Source of the DNA: JAXLWB01 sp046328715
GTDB taxonomy: Bacteria > Chloroflexota > Anaerolineae > Caldilineales > Caldilineaceae
DNA length: 64,000 nt
Assembly: GCA_046328715.1 (NCBI GenBank)
Contig: JAXLWB010000017.1
Coordinates: forward strand, 124,001 to 188,000
Reading direction: 5' to 3'
In this document: positions 1-8,929 of the stretch, piece after piece
Layout: each line of letters opens with the position of its first letter
Numbering within the stretch: position 1 is the first letter of the stretch
Notes under the pieces: generated by a model
The model's database searches: none
Seen by the model: the letters and a program-made list of their open reading frames with translations, nothing else
Told to the model about the DNA's origin: nothing
Made by a program: the position numbers and the translations under genes

Positions 1-598
1 CAAGCGGCGACTCTAGGTTACAATGGCGCAAAATCATCTGTGTGAGCAAGGTGGGCGCTCCTCGGCCATCATGGGCAGCCATCACCGCTTGCAAGGCGGC
101 CAATCCAATCGAAAAGCCACTGCCTTGATCGCCCAAGAGATATCCCCAACCATCGACACGTCCTCGCTCATCCTGGCGATTGCGACCAAACACGATCATG
201 CCTGTGCCGCAAATCAGCGCAATCCCCCAGCCCTCAGGCGTGCCTGCTGCTAGGACTAGCTCCGCATCGTTGACCAATGCGGCTTTAGTGTTGGGAAAGT
301 GCTCTGCAATCCATGGCTCAAATAGTACTCGATTATCAGGCCGATCTACCCCGGCCAATCCAAAACAGAGTGCCGAAATCGGTGCTCTGTTCAACCCAGC
401 CTCGACAAAACTTGCGGCGACTGCCTGCTCGATGGCCGCGCATGCTTGTTCGATGCCTACTGTGAAATGGTTGGCGGTTCCCGCACTGCCCCGTCCCAGT
501 ATCCTACCTTCGGCGTCGGCTAATAGCGCAGTTGTCTTGCTGCCACCGCCATCCACGCCAAGAAGAAACTGGGTCGGAGTCACCGTAGCTCTTGTCAT
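1..598 (-). CDS. BadF/BadG-type amino-sugar kinase, MurK-like (3' end outside window)
   Basis: This is the N-terminal 199 codons of an ASKHA-fold kinase that runs off the left edge. The ATG lies at 598-596 and the protein opens with a phosphate-binding loop reading GVDGGGSKTTALLAD (about residues 14-28). Further on are GLAGVDRPDNR and ICGTGMIVFGR, typical of the BadF/BadG/BcrA/BcrD family that includes N-acetylglucosamine kinases and clostridial MurK. It starts only four bases after the murQ stop, so it is almost certainly cotranscribed with murQ. In this setting it probably phosphorylates MurNAc and/or GlcNAc at O6 to feed MurQ and NagA. The family call is secure; the substrate is inferred from context. 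Confidence 0.85.
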   Translation of the reverse strand, partial: MTRATVTPTQFLLGVDGGGSKTTALLADAEGRILGRGSAGTANHFTVGIEQACAAIEQAVAASFVEAGLNRAPISALCFGLAGVDRPDNRVLFEPWIAEHFPNTKAALVNDAELVLAAGTPEGWGIALICGTGMIVFGRNRQDERGRVDGWGYLLGDQGSGFSIGLAALQAVMAAHDGRGAPTLLTQMILRHCNLESPL

Positions 599-602
599 CT
601 TG

Positions 603-1514
603 TCATGTCCGACCTGATCTCTTCATCATCCCTTCAACCGCCTGGCGAACAACGCCATTGGCTTCTGCTAAACGTTCACGTGCCGCCTGCGGGGAAAGTT
701 GTGCCAGATGGGCGACAATAGCCGTTTTGACTTCACCGTCGCATTGGTGCAGAAGCGTATTGGCTGTTTCCTCGTCCAGATTGCAAGCTTGTTCGACAAT
801 GCGGATGGCCCGACGACGCAGTTTTGTGTTCTTCGCCTGCACGTCGACCATCAAATTGCCATAGGTCTTGCCCAATCGAATCATCACACCTGTTGACAAC
901 GTATTGAGCACCAACTTTTGCGCCGTGCCCGCCTTCATGCGCGTAGAGCCGGTAACAACCTCTGGCCCTACCAACGGCAAAATGGCAATATCGGCTGCAC
1001 TTTCCATTGGACAGGGACGGTTGCAGGCCACGGCGATGACCAGTGCTCGACGTTCCCGTGCCGCCCGCATCGCTCCAAGCACATAAGGCGTTGAGCCACT
1101 AGCAGCGATACCAATAACGCTATCTGTTGCGTCTAGCGCAAACTGCTCCACCTCTGCCCTTCCAGCAGATTCATCATCCTCGGCCCCTTCCACCGAATTG
1201 CGCAGCGCAAAATCCCCACCTGCAATTCGCCCGATCACAATGTCGGTTGAGACGCTGTAGGTCGGCGGACACTCTGACGCATCCAGCACACCCAGCCGGC
1301 CAGATGTTCCTGCACCAAAGTAAAAGAGCCGTCCGCCGCGCCGCATCCGTTCGACAATAGCGTCGATAGCAGTTGCAATTGAATGGGCCTCAGCGCCAAC
1401 TGCGACCGCTACCTTGGCATCTTCGCTGTTGATAAGCTTCACCATTTCCAGCGTCGCAAGCTGATCAATTTTGCTGCTTGCTGGGTTTCTTGTTTCAGTA
1501 ATTGAAAGTGTCAT
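603..1514 (-). CDS. murQ: N-acetylmuramic acid 6-phosphate etherase
   Basis: MurQ cleaves the lactyl ether of MurNAc-6-phosphate to give GlcNAc-6-phosphate and D-lactate in the cytoplasm. The 303-residue product has the SIS-domain signatures FYFGAGTSGRLGVLDASE and GIAASGSTPYVLGAM, and the segment GPEVVTGSTRMKAGTAQK typical of MurQ. The frame stays open upstream to 1601, but those extra 29 codons are translated from a word-repeat hairpin. The ATG at 1514 (MTLSITETRNP) is the credible start and gives the normal family length. It lies in the minus-strand order anmK, murQ, MurK-like kinase with a very short gap to the kinase. Confidence 0.95.
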   Translation of the reverse strand: MTLSITETRNPASSKIDQLATLEMVKLINSEDAKVAVAVGAEAHSIATAIDAIVERMRRGGRLFYFGAGTSGRLGVLDASECPPTYSVSTDIVIGRIAGGDFALRNSVEGAEDDESAGRAEVEQFALDATDSVIGIAASGSTPYVLGAMRAARERRALVIAVACNRPCPMESAADIAILPLVGPEVVTGSTRMKAGTAQKLVLNTLSTGVMIRLGKTYGNLMVDVQAKNTKLRRRAIRIVEQACNLDEETANTLLHQCDGEVKTAIVAHLAQLSPQAARERLAEANGVVRQAVEGMMKRSGRT

Positions 1515-1521
1515 AGGTTCT

Positions 1522-1604
1522 AAAAGTGGCAAAGTTGAAAAGTTGAAAAGTGGCAAGATTTTGGTATTACTCTGCAACTTTGCAACTCTGCCACTCTTCA
1601 ACTA
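1522..1604. repeat. Word-repeat inverted repeat between anmK and murQ
   Basis: The gap between the anmK stop and the murQ start is filled by an imperfect inverted repeat. The left arm (1522-1557) iterates the octamer AAGTTGAA/AAGTGGCA. The right arm (1574-1604) carries the complement, CAACTTTGCAACTCTGCCAC. The best-paired stretch is 1526-1545 against 1574-1593, with about two mismatches in 20. It could act as an mRNA processing or pausing structure inside the operon. It belongs to the window-wide class described in the findings. Confidence 0.8.
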
Positions 1605-2747
1605 TTAATACGTTATTGACCCCAAAATGACAGCATGGCGGGCTCCGGTCGCTGCGGGTAGGTTGCCGGGACGTTTGTGCCAGCTTTCATAGGCGAGGAT
1701 AGCAAAGGCAACGGCCTCCTTCGCCTCCACCTGTAATCCGACCTCGTCGGATGGTACGATCTGCACCGAAGGCAAGGCAGTGCGCAAGTAGCTCATCAAA
1801 GTCTGATTACGCGCCCCACCACCGCTGACGATCATTTCATCGGGAAGCTGGGGTAGGAAACGACGATAGGCGTCGGCGATGCTAAAAGCGGTCATCGCTG
1901 TACAGGTGGCGATGAAGTCTTGATTGGAGAGCCCACGCTGCTGCGCTCGCTGCCACAATTCTGCACCTAACTGGGCGCCGAAGCGTTCCCGTCCTGTCGT
2001 TTTGGGCGGTGCCTGGGCAAGAAACGAATCCTCTAACAGATCGGACAGCAACGCTTCATCGATTTGCCCTTGTGCCGCCAATTCGCCGTTTTGGTCAAAT
2101 GACTTTGTTCCTCCGGTTGCACGGCGTACGGCGTCATCGATCAACATGTTGCCCGGGCCAGTGTCAAAGGCAAAGGCTGGCGCAGTGGCGGAAGAAACCG
2201 CTGCCAGTGACGGAAGAAAGGTGACGTTGGCAATCCCACCAATGTTTTGCAGTGCTCGGGTTCGGGTTGGATGGGTAAAGAGTAACTGATCGACATAGGC
2301 GACCAGCGGTGCCCCTTGCCCTCCGGCAGCGACATCGCGTGTGCGAAAGTTGCTCACGACCGGTATGCCTGTCATTTCGGCAATCACAGCTGGTTCACCC
2401 AACTGGAGCGTGCTGGGAATTGCGCCATCTGGGTCGTGCCAAAGCGTCTGTCCATGTGAGCCGATCAGGTCGATCTGGCTTGGTTGCATCCCTGCTGCTT
2501 CGATACAGCGTAGCGATGCCTGGGCAAAGGCCAGTCCCAAGGCAAAATTGAGCGTAGAAAGCCGATCCACGGTGCCAGTCTCTGGTCGAAAACAGGCAAA
2601 GATCTCATGACTCAATTCTGGTGGATGCGGGAGATTGATATGTTGGATCACGCGCCACTGCAACGCCGGCGGCGATCCCTCAATCTCCATGAGCACAGCA
2701 TCTGTGCCATCCGCCGATGTGCCTGACATCAGGCCGATTACATACAT
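1605..2747 (-). CDS. anmK: Anhydro-N-acetylmuramic acid kinase
   Basis: AnmK hydrolyses the 1,6-anhydro bond and phosphorylates anhydro-MurNAc to MurNAc-6-phosphate, the MurQ substrate. The 380-residue protein starts MYVIGLMSGTSADGTDAVLM, the AnmK hallmark (MSGTSxDG at residues 7-14). It continues with GSHGQTLWHDP, FDTGPGNMLIDDAV and MIVSGGGARNQTLM, all conserved in the family, and is full length. Its presence implies that this organism turns over its wall with lytic transglycosylases, which release anhydro sugars. It lies directly upstream of murQ on the same strand. Confidence 0.96.
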   Translation of the reverse strand: MYVIGLMSGTSADGTDAVLMEIEGSPPALQWRVIQHINLPHPPELSHEIFACFRPETGTVDRLSTLNFALGLAFAQASLRCIEAAGMQPSQIDLIGSHGQTLWHDPDGAIPSTLQLGEPAVIAEMTGIPVVSNFRTRDVAAGGQGAPLVAYVDQLLFTHPTRTRALQNIGGIANVTFLPSLAAVSSATAPAFAFDTGPGNMLIDDAVRRATGGTKSFDQNGELAAQGQIDEALLSDLLEDSFLAQAPPKTTGRERFGAQLGAELWQRAQQRGLSNQDFIATCTAMTAFSIADAYRRFLPQLPDEMIVSGGGARNQTLMSYLRTALPSVQIVPSDEVGLQVEAKEAVAFAILAYESWHKRPGNLPAATGARHAVILGSITY

Positions 2748-2772
2748 AGGGTGTCCTTCTGCAAAGAAAAGC

Positions 2773-2852
2773 AGACAAGATGATAAGATGAAAGGATGCC
2801 AGAATGAAGTGTAGATTTATCCCCTATCACTCTGTCATCCCTTCATCTTGTC
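2773..2852. repeat. Word-repeat inverted repeat between serine hydrolase gene and anmK
   Basis: The left arm around 2773-2803 iterates GATAAGATG/GACAAGATG words. The right arm, 2831-2852, reads as the complement (TCTGTCATCCCTTCATCTTG then TC). About 19 of 22 positions pair between 2782-2803 and 2831-2852. The words match those of the perfect hairpin at 20511-20560. The right arm runs over the last codons of the serine hydrolase gene. Confidence 0.75.
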
Positions 2853-3970
2853 AATCCCTCCACGATAACTCGGTGAATGTTGACGCGCAAGGATGCAATC
2901 TTGCGGTTTTCACGCCCGTAGTAGACTTCATTGGTGAGCAAGGCGACTACCAGTTGTCGCACGGGATCGATCCAAAGTGATGTGCCGGTGAAGCCTGTAT
3001 GGCCAAAGGCCTGCTGGCTAAAGGGATTGCCGCTTGCTTCGGGATCGGGTGACCAGAGCACAAAGCCAATCCCGCGCCGCACTGCACCTTCTTCGGCGTG
3101 GAGTCGGCTCATCTCCGCTACAGTTTCGGCATGCAAGATTGGGCTACCCCCCTCTAAGAAGAGTTGCCCAAAGCGAGCGACATCACGGGCAGTGGAAAAT
3201 AACCCAGCATGACCCGAAACGCCACCCAAACGCGCTGCATTCTCGTCATGCACCTCACCCACGATCCGACGATGCCGCCATTGACAAAATTCGGTGGGTG
3301 CAACGTTAACGGCACTTGAGCGCTGCGGCAAGCCATAGTAGCGCGTGTGGCGTAACTCCAACGGCGTCAGCACTCGATCTCGGATTACTTCTTGCAAAGG
3401 TTGCCCAGTCAGGCGTTCCAGCGCCAACCCAATCAGAATCAGCCCAATATCGCTGTAGACGATATGTTGATTGGTTGGATAGCTGAAAAAGGTCTCAGTT
3501 GCCATGCGGCGAGCATGGACGGCATCTGCCTGACGGAAAAGGGGTCGCCATGCTGGCAACCCCGAGCGATGGGTGAGTAGATTGGTAAAGGTGATCTGCC
3601 CGGCATCGATCTCGCCTCCTTCTTCGCAGAGTGAGACAAATTCATTTTTCTGCAAAGGGTGCTCATAGGGCTGGATCGGACGTTTGCCCGAAAATTCCGG
3701 GAGAACGGTCGAAACTGGCTGCCGGAGGTCAACCTGTCCAGCATCACACAGCGTCATCAATGCCGTGGTGACAAAAAGCTTCGTCACCGAAGCCAGGTCA
3801 AAGCGTGTGTCGCGGCGAACGGGTCGTTGACGAGTTTCGGGATCGAGCCAACCTGCTGCCTGATCGTAGATTGTCTTTCCATGCTGCAAAACCACCAACT
3901 GTAGTGCTGGTGTAACAGTAGGTACGCTATCTTTCAGAATACGATTCAATTGGGCTGATAGTGAATTCAT
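2843..3970 (-). CDS. Serine beta-lactamase-family hydrolase (YbbE/AmlB-like)
   Basis: This 375-residue protein belongs to the class C beta-lactamase/penicillin-binding family. It shows the nucleophile motif SVTK (Ser61-Lys64), a Tyr-Ser-Asp second motif near IVYSDIGLI, and a C-terminal HTG in FGHTGFTGTSLW. No signal peptide is visible, so a cytoplasmic place is likely. Its position beside anmK, murQ and the NamZ-type gene matches Bacillus ybbE, which sits in the murQ-ybbE-nagZ-namZ operon. It may hydrolyse a peptide or ester bond of recycled muropeptides. The family is secure; the substrate is unknown. Confidence 0.85.
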   Translation of the reverse strand: MNSLSAQLNRILKDSVPTVTPALQLVVLQHGKTIYDQAAGWLDPETRQRPVRRDTRFDLASVTKLFVTTALMTLCDAGQVDLRQPVSTVLPEFSGKRPIQPYEHPLQKNEFVSLCEEGGEIDAGQITFTNLLTHRSGLPAWRPLFRQADAVHARRMATETFFSYPTNQHIVYSDIGLILIGLALERLTGQPLQEVIRDRVLTPLELRHTRYYGLPQRSSAVNVAPTEFCQWRHRRIVGEVHDENAARLGGVSGHAGLFSTARDVARFGQLFLEGGSPILHAETVAEMSRLHAEEGAVRRGIGFVLWSPDPEASGNPFSQQAFGHTGFTGTSLWIDPVRQLVVALLTNEVYYGRENRKIASLRVNIHRVIVEGLTR

Positions 3971-4235
3971 CTTGTTCTAAGTTTATCATCAAATTTTGCT
4001 TACCCGAAAGTAATACCAATTGTGGTTGCAAACGCCAGTAAGTTTCATCCTCAATGGGGCTGGAATTCGTGGCGTTCGGAGCATGATTGGTGTGAAAATG
4101 GGCGTGAATAGGTTCAATAGTCAATTTCTTGTCTATCCAACCTGCAGGCAATCCGTAGACAACAGTTGCCATTTATGCTATATTTCACTTGTAGTTCATT
4201 GAGGATAATTCCAAAATTCTGAAAGGTCGGACCCC
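3971..4235. other. Divergent intergenic region
   Basis: This is 265 bases between the minus-strand serine hydrolase gene and the plus-strand RCC1 gene. It must hold promoters for both, but I see no convincing -35/-10 pair, hairpin or short gene. A Shine-Dalgarno-like AAAGGTCGGA precedes the RCC1 ATG. Confidence 0.5.
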
Positions 4236-6521
4236 ATGACCCGCAACAAGTCCCTCACCACAATTGTGCTGATCGTAGCAACTGTCGTTCTTTGGCAACA
4301 ATACACGCACCATCTGAAGGCAGCTTCTCCAATCGTTGTTAACACTCCATCAATTTCCAATTCGTCCGTATTATTACCCGCAGGAAGTAATGTGCAACTC
4401 ATTGCTGGCGCTTCACATACCTGTGTCGTAACTGGCAAGGGCGGAGTTAGGTGTTGGGGCTACAACGACTCTGGACAACTCGGGGATGGAACTACTATCG
4501 ATCGACCTGTGCCTGTAGATGTAATTGGATTGAACAGTGTTGTCGTTGCACTCGCAGGGGGTATTGCTCACACCTGCGTGGTTACTAAATCCGGAAGTGT
4601 CAAATGTTGGGGCAACAATGGCAGCGGACAATTAGGAGATAATACACTTGACCCCCGCCTCACACCAGTTGATGTCGTCGGGTTGAGCAGCGGCGTTCGC
4701 TCGATTACTGCCGGTCGGCAACATACTTGTGCCTTGCTGGACAGTGGCGCAGTTAAGTGTTGGGGTGCCAATAATAGTGGACAACTGGGCGATAGCACAA
4801 ACACGCAGCGTTTGACCCCTGTCGTTGTAAGTGGATTGAGCAGCGGAGTTGTCGCTATCGTTGCAGGCGGCTTTCATACTTGTGCATTGATGACTGGCGG
4901 TGGAGTCAAATGTTGGGGTTCAAATAGCAACGGTGCACTTGGCACAGTAATGGGCAATCAATCAACGCCCGTAGATGTCAGTGGATTCTCCAGTGGAATT
5001 GTTGCGATTGTCGCAGGCTATGAGCACACCTGTGTATTGACAAATGCTGGCGGTGTCAAATGTTGGGGGAGAAATGACGCAGGACAAGCTGAGGACGGTG
5101 GATTAAGCAGCGGCATCACAGCCATTACTGCCGGTTGGGCACATACCTGCACCTTGACCAATACAGGTGAGGTCAAATGTTGGGGTGACAACTCGAATGG
5201 TCAACTCGGTGATGGCACGACCGGTAGTCACACAACCCCAACAGATGTACTCTTGTCCACGAACAATATCAGTGCTATCGCCGCAGGCGACGCACACACT
5301 TGTGCGCTTGGCACCGATGGTATCGTCAACTGTTGGGGCACAAACAACATGGGCGAATTGGGAAATGGCAAGAAAGGGAATACGCTGACGCCTGTAGATG
5401 TCAGTGGGCTGAGTAGTGGCGTTCAGGCACTCTCTGTCGATGCCTTTCATACCTGTATGCTTTCAACGCAGGGTGGTATTAAGTGTTGGGGCAATAATTA
5501 TTCTGGGCAACTTGGCGATGGCACAACCAACAATCAACAAACTCCCAACGACGTAAGTGGTTTGGCCAGTAATGTCAGCGCTGTAACGGTGGGAGATGGT
5601 CATAGTTGTGCGTTGACCAATGATGGTGGCGTCAAATGTTGGGGGGGCAATTATTATCACCAATTAGGCGATGGTACTAGTGACAAGCAAACGACGCCAG
5701 TTATGGTAAGCGGTTTGACGAGTGGAGTTCGTGTGATTGCGGCACGTACTGATCATAGCTGTGCTATCACCACCAATGGTGGACTAAAGTGCTGGGGAAG
5801 TAACGGCAACGGACAACTAGGAGATGGCTCGACATTTACACCCTTTACTCCTGTCGATGTCAGTGGTTTGAGTAGTGGCGTCAAGTCAATTACCCTTGGA
5901 AGAAGCCATACGTGCGCTCTGCTTGATACAGGTGGCGTCAAGTGTTGGGGTGGTAACTCTTCTGGACAAATTGGCAACGGCACGACTGATGGACAGGCAA
6001 CACCTGTGGATGTGAGTGGACTAAGTAACGGAGTGGTTGCCATCGCCGCTGGCTATTTTCATACTTGTGCCTTGACCACAGCAGGTACTGTAAAATGTTG
6101 GGGCGATAATTCTGACGGCCAGTTAGGCGATAATTCTTCCAATAGCTCGCCGATCCCAGTCGATGTGAGCGGGCTTAGCAACGTAGTTGCAATTTCTGCA
6201 GGGCGCATCCATACCTGTGCGCTTACAAACAGTGGTGGCGTTAAATGTTGGGGCAACAATGCACACGGCGAACTAGGGGATGGTACAACAACTGATCGTC
6301 CAGTGCCAGGAGATGTAACTGGTCTAACCAGTGACGTAAAAGCCATTGCCGCTGGTTATTTCTATACCTGTGCCCTTCTCAGCAACGGTGGCGTCAAATG
6401 TTGGGGTCACAATGCCAATGGAAGATTAGGCAACGGCAATGCCTGGAGCACGACCCCGCAAGATGTGATAATGGAGCCGCTGGCCAGCAATTTGATTTAT
6501 TTGCCTGTTGTTGCTCGCTAG
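4236..6521 (+). CDS. Exported RCC1-repeat beta-propeller protein
   Basis: This 761-residue protein consists almost wholly of RCC1-type repeats. I count 14 units opening with (K/R/N)CWG, most continuing xNxxGQLGDGT, TPVDVSGLSSGV and AGxxHTCAL, each about 49-50 residues. Unit 5 is shortened by about ten residues, and unit 14 is incomplete. Residues about 7-20 form a hydrophobic segment after a basic start (MTRNK), so it is exported or anchored. Each unit keeps one Cys in CWG and one in HTC, suggesting disulfides between strands. The C-terminus ends NLIYLPVVAR, a short hydrophobic tail plus Arg. It lies inverted inside the recycling cluster. Function is unknown; a surface binding role is a guess. 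Confidence 0.9.
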   Translation: MTRNKSLTTIVLIVATVVLWQQYTHHLKAASPIVVNTPSISNSSVLLPAGSNVQLIAGASHTCVVTGKGGVRCWGYNDSGQLGDGTTIDRPVPVDVIGLNSVVVALAGGIAHTCVVTKSGSVKCWGNNGSGQLGDNTLDPRLTPVDVVGLSSGVRSITAGRQHTCALLDSGAVKCWGANNSGQLGDSTNTQRLTPVVVSGLSSGVVAIVAGGFHTCALMTGGGVKCWGSNSNGALGTVMGNQSTPVDVSGFSSGIVAIVAGYEHTCVLTNAGGVKCWGRNDAGQAEDGGLSSGITAITAGWAHTCTLTNTGEVKCWGDNSNGQLGDGTTGSHTTPTDVLLSTNNISAIAAGDAHTCALGTDGIVNCWGTNNMGELGNGKKGNTLTPVDVSGLSSGVQALSVDAFHTCMLSTQGGIKCWGNNYSGQLGDGTTNNQQTPNDVSGLASNVSAVTVGDGHSCALTNDGGVKCWGGNYYHQLGDGTSDKQTTPVMVSGLTSGVRVIAARTDHSCAITTNGGLKCWGSNGNGQLGDGSTFTPFTPVDVSGLSSGVKSITLGRSHTCALLDTGGVKCWGGNSSGQIGNGTTDGQATPVDVSGLSNGVVAIAAGYFHTCALTTAGTVKCWGDNSDGQLGDNSSNSSPIPVDVSGLSNVVAISAGRIHTCALTNSGGVKCWGNNAHGELGDGTTTDRPVPGDVTGLTSDVKAIAAGYFYTCALLSNGGVKCWGHNANGRLGNGNAWSTTPQDVIMEPLASNLIYLPVVAR

Positions 6522-6555
6522 TCGTCAACCCATTTCACCTTAGCAAAACTTCTTG

Positions 6556-7674
6556 TTACTCGTACAAGTAAAACTTTTGTATCGAAGCCCGATACCCTTC
6601 CGGTTCTTGAGCGAGCGATTCTAGAGATTCGCTCGCTTCGATCTTGGCTCGTGCCTCGCCAGCCAGCCGATCAAAGTGCGGGCTGAATTGCATCTGCTCT
6701 CCAAACAGGTGGCGAATCATGGCGATCAACTCCAGCCCCATATGCAGCGGCTGCAAGGCATCACGATCCGTCACGTGCATCTGCACGCCATGACAGAGTT
6801 GACCGGCATAGACGTTGGCAAACGGGATAAAGCTGTGTGGTCGAAAACGAATGCCAGGTAAACCTAGTCGGTTCATCGTCTCGGCTAAGAGGTTGCCATC
6901 CAGCCAGGGAGCGGCGCAGACTTCAAAGGGCAGTGCGCTAGCCCGCCCCAAGGTGACATTGATCCCTTCGAGCAGACAACTACCAGGATAGAGTGTCACT
7001 GCGCTCAGATGGGCCATGGCAGGTGAAGCCGGTACCCAATACAGACCGGTTTGATCGAACCACATGGAGCGCCGCCACCCCTGCATCGCAATCACCTGCA
7101 AATCGGCAGGCGGGAATGCCTCGCCACGATTGAGCCAGAGCGCTGCTTCGCCCAGGGTCAAGCCATGTCGATTGGGCAAGGCAGCGATGCCGACAAAGGA
7201 GAAATTTTTCGCTGGTAGCAATGCTCCTTCAATCCTAGTGCCAGTAATTGGATTGGGACGGTCAAGCACGATCACTGATTTGTGATGTTGGCTGGCCGTT
7301 CGTAAGAGGTAGTGGAGCGTGCTCAAATAGGTGAAATAGCGGCAACCGACATCTTGCATGTCGAAGAGGAAGAGATCCACTGCATCAAGCATGGCCTCAC
7401 TCGGCGTAAATTCCGCGCCGTAAAGACTGTAAATCGGCAATCCGGAGCGTGGATCAATCGTGTCGCCTACTTTTTCTCCCTCAACGGCCGCACCAGAGAG
7501 TCCATGTTCAGGTGCAAAGAGCGCGGTCAGCGGTGCATCCACTGACCACAGCGCATCTAGTATATGCGTTAAGTCAGGCATCACGGCTGCATTGTGTGTC
7601 ACCAAGCCGACACGTCGATTGTGCAGTAGGTCAAGCTGCGATTCGAGTAAACATTCGATGCCAAGTTTGATCAT
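6556..7674 (-). CDS. namZ: DUF1343 exo-beta-N-acetylmuramidase, NamZ-like
   Basis: NamZ enzymes (Bacillus YbbC) release MurNAc from the non-reducing end of peptidoglycan fragments. The 372-residue product carries the hallmarks FAPEHG (Glu56-His57), FDMQDVGCRYFTYLSTL and VLDRPNPITG, and covers the full family length. Unlike Bacillus NamZ it begins MIKLGIECLLESQ with no visible signal peptide, so it may act in the cytosol on imported fragments. It converges with the RCC1 gene, 34 bases away, and nagA lies upstream on the same strand. The specific activity is inferred from the family. Confidence 0.88.
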   Translation of the reverse strand: MIKLGIECLLESQLDLLHNRRVGLVTHNAAVMPDLTHILDALWSVDAPLTALFAPEHGLSGAAVEGEKVGDTIDPRSGLPIYSLYGAEFTPSEAMLDAVDLFLFDMQDVGCRYFTYLSTLHYLLRTASQHHKSVIVLDRPNPITGTRIEGALLPAKNFSFVGIAALPNRHGLTLGEAALWLNRGEAFPPADLQVIAMQGWRRSMWFDQTGLYWVPASPAMAHLSAVTLYPGSCLLEGINVTLGRASALPFEVCAAPWLDGNLLAETMNRLGLPGIRFRPHSFIPFANVYAGQLCHGVQMHVTDRDALQPLHMGLELIAMIRHLFGEQMQFSPHFDRLAGEARAKIEASESLESLAQEPEGYRASIQKFYLYE

Positions 7675-7773
7675 AGGAGTTCAAGAGAGTGGGAGAGTAA
7701 GAGATTCAGTAGTTCACGAATTCGGTGGAAAATGTCATTCTGAGTGAGGGTTTGTAAATTCAACCCCCCAATA
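7675..7773. other. Gap between nagA and namZ-like gene
   Basis: This is 99 bases with no gene. It contains GTCATTCTGAGTGAGG near 7733-7748, which resembles one arm of dispersed bacterial repeats of the GTCATTCTGAGCGAAG kind, but no opposite arm is evident here. Confidence 0.35.
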
Positions 7774-8904
7774 TCAGTTCTGATAAATGACTTCTCCGCC
7801 AATGATTGTCATCTGCACCTTCATCTCCTCATCCAACACGACCACATCAGCGTCGCAGCCAGGGGCGAGGCGGCCTTTGTGGGACAGTCCGAGCAAGTCA
7901 GCAGGCGTGGTCGAGGCCATGATGAGTGCGTCGGCCAGCGGACAGCCACTCAAGGTATGCATAAGGCGCACGCACTGATCCATCGTGGCGATGCTGCCCG
8001 CCAAAGTGCCGTCTGCCAGCCGCGCTGTAGAATGATCCACGGTCACTGCCCCTGCTGTGCCTAGACGGTAAACGCCAGGAGCCATCCCCATAGCTGCCAT
8101 ACAGTCGGTGACAAGCGTGATTCCCTGACTGCCTTTGCTCAACCAGGCAATGCGCAACGCCGCCGGATGGACATGAATGCCATCAGCGATCAGCCCACAG
8201 GCAATGGGTGCTGTGAGCAAGGCTCCGGGCAGACCAGGTTCACGTTGCTTGAACTCGCTCATGGCATTGAAAAGATGTGTCCCCCAGCCAATGCCAGTCT
8301 GAAAGCCCGCCTGAGCTTGGTCAAAGGTTGCGTTTGAATGACCTGCGCTGACAATGATACCCTTTTTGCGCAAATAGCCAATCGCCTCGATCGCTCCTGG
8401 CAACTCGGGTGCTAGTGTGACAATTTTAACCATCGATGATCCGGCATAGCTGTCCAGCACAGCGAGGTCGATCTCGCTGTATACAAGCGCAGGGTTGTGT
8501 GCACCCTTCTTGGCCAGATTGAAGAAGGGCCCTTCGAGATGAAAGCCTAGCACCTGAGCCCCCTTCACCTGCTGCGCTGCCTCTTCCGCAGTACGTAACC
8601 AATCGGGGTAACTTGTGAGGGCCGACGTAATGCGTGTCGGCAGAAAGGCTGTGACCCCAGTCTCGGGCAAACGAGCGGCGACTGGGATAATAGCTTGTGG
8701 ATTGTCGGTAAAGTCCTCGCCATAGCCGCCATTGACTTGCAAGTCGATAAAGCCTGGGGCAATCACGCCTTTGCTGATGATATCGGCATTGTTGGTGATA
8801 TCATCCTCGATTGAAACGATCTTGCCCTGTTCAATGCGCAGAGTCGAAGGTACAATTTGTCCGTTACTACGAAGCGTTGGGCCGCTTATGCATAAAGATT
8901 TCAT
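7774..8904 (-). CDS. nagA: N-acetylglucosamine-6-phosphate deacetylase
   Basis: NagA converts GlcNAc-6-phosphate, the MurQ product, to glucosamine-6-phosphate. It shows the amidohydrolase signatures VIAPGFIDLQVNGGYGEDF, FHLEGPFFNLAKKGAHNP, a metal-binding SAGHSNATFDQA, THLFNAMSEFKQREPG and the catalytic-Asp region LVTDCMAAMG. I take the ATG at 8904 (MKSLCISGP); an in-frame GTG nine bases upstream (8913) is possible. It is 376 residues and full length. It sits between tilS and the namZ-like gene on the same strand and completes the recycling route to central amino-sugar metabolism. Confidence 0.94.
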   Translation of the reverse strand: MKSLCISGPTLRSNGQIVPSTLRIEQGKIVSIEDDITNNADIISKGVIAPGFIDLQVNGGYGEDFTDNPQAIIPVAARLPETGVTAFLPTRITSALTSYPDWLRTAEEAAQQVKGAQVLGFHLEGPFFNLAKKGAHNPALVYSEIDLAVLDSYAGSSMVKIVTLAPELPGAIEAIGYLRKKGIIVSAGHSNATFDQAQAGFQTGIGWGTHLFNAMSEFKQREPGLPGALLTAPIACGLIADGIHVHPAALRIAWLSKGSQGITLVTDCMAAMGMAPGVYRLGTAGAVTVDHSTARLADGTLAGSIATMDQCVRLMHTLSGCPLADALIMASTTPADLLGLSHKGRLAPGCDADVVVLDEEMKVQMTIIGGEVIYQN

Positions 8905-8929
8905 AGAAGTCACAAATCCTACTGTTACA

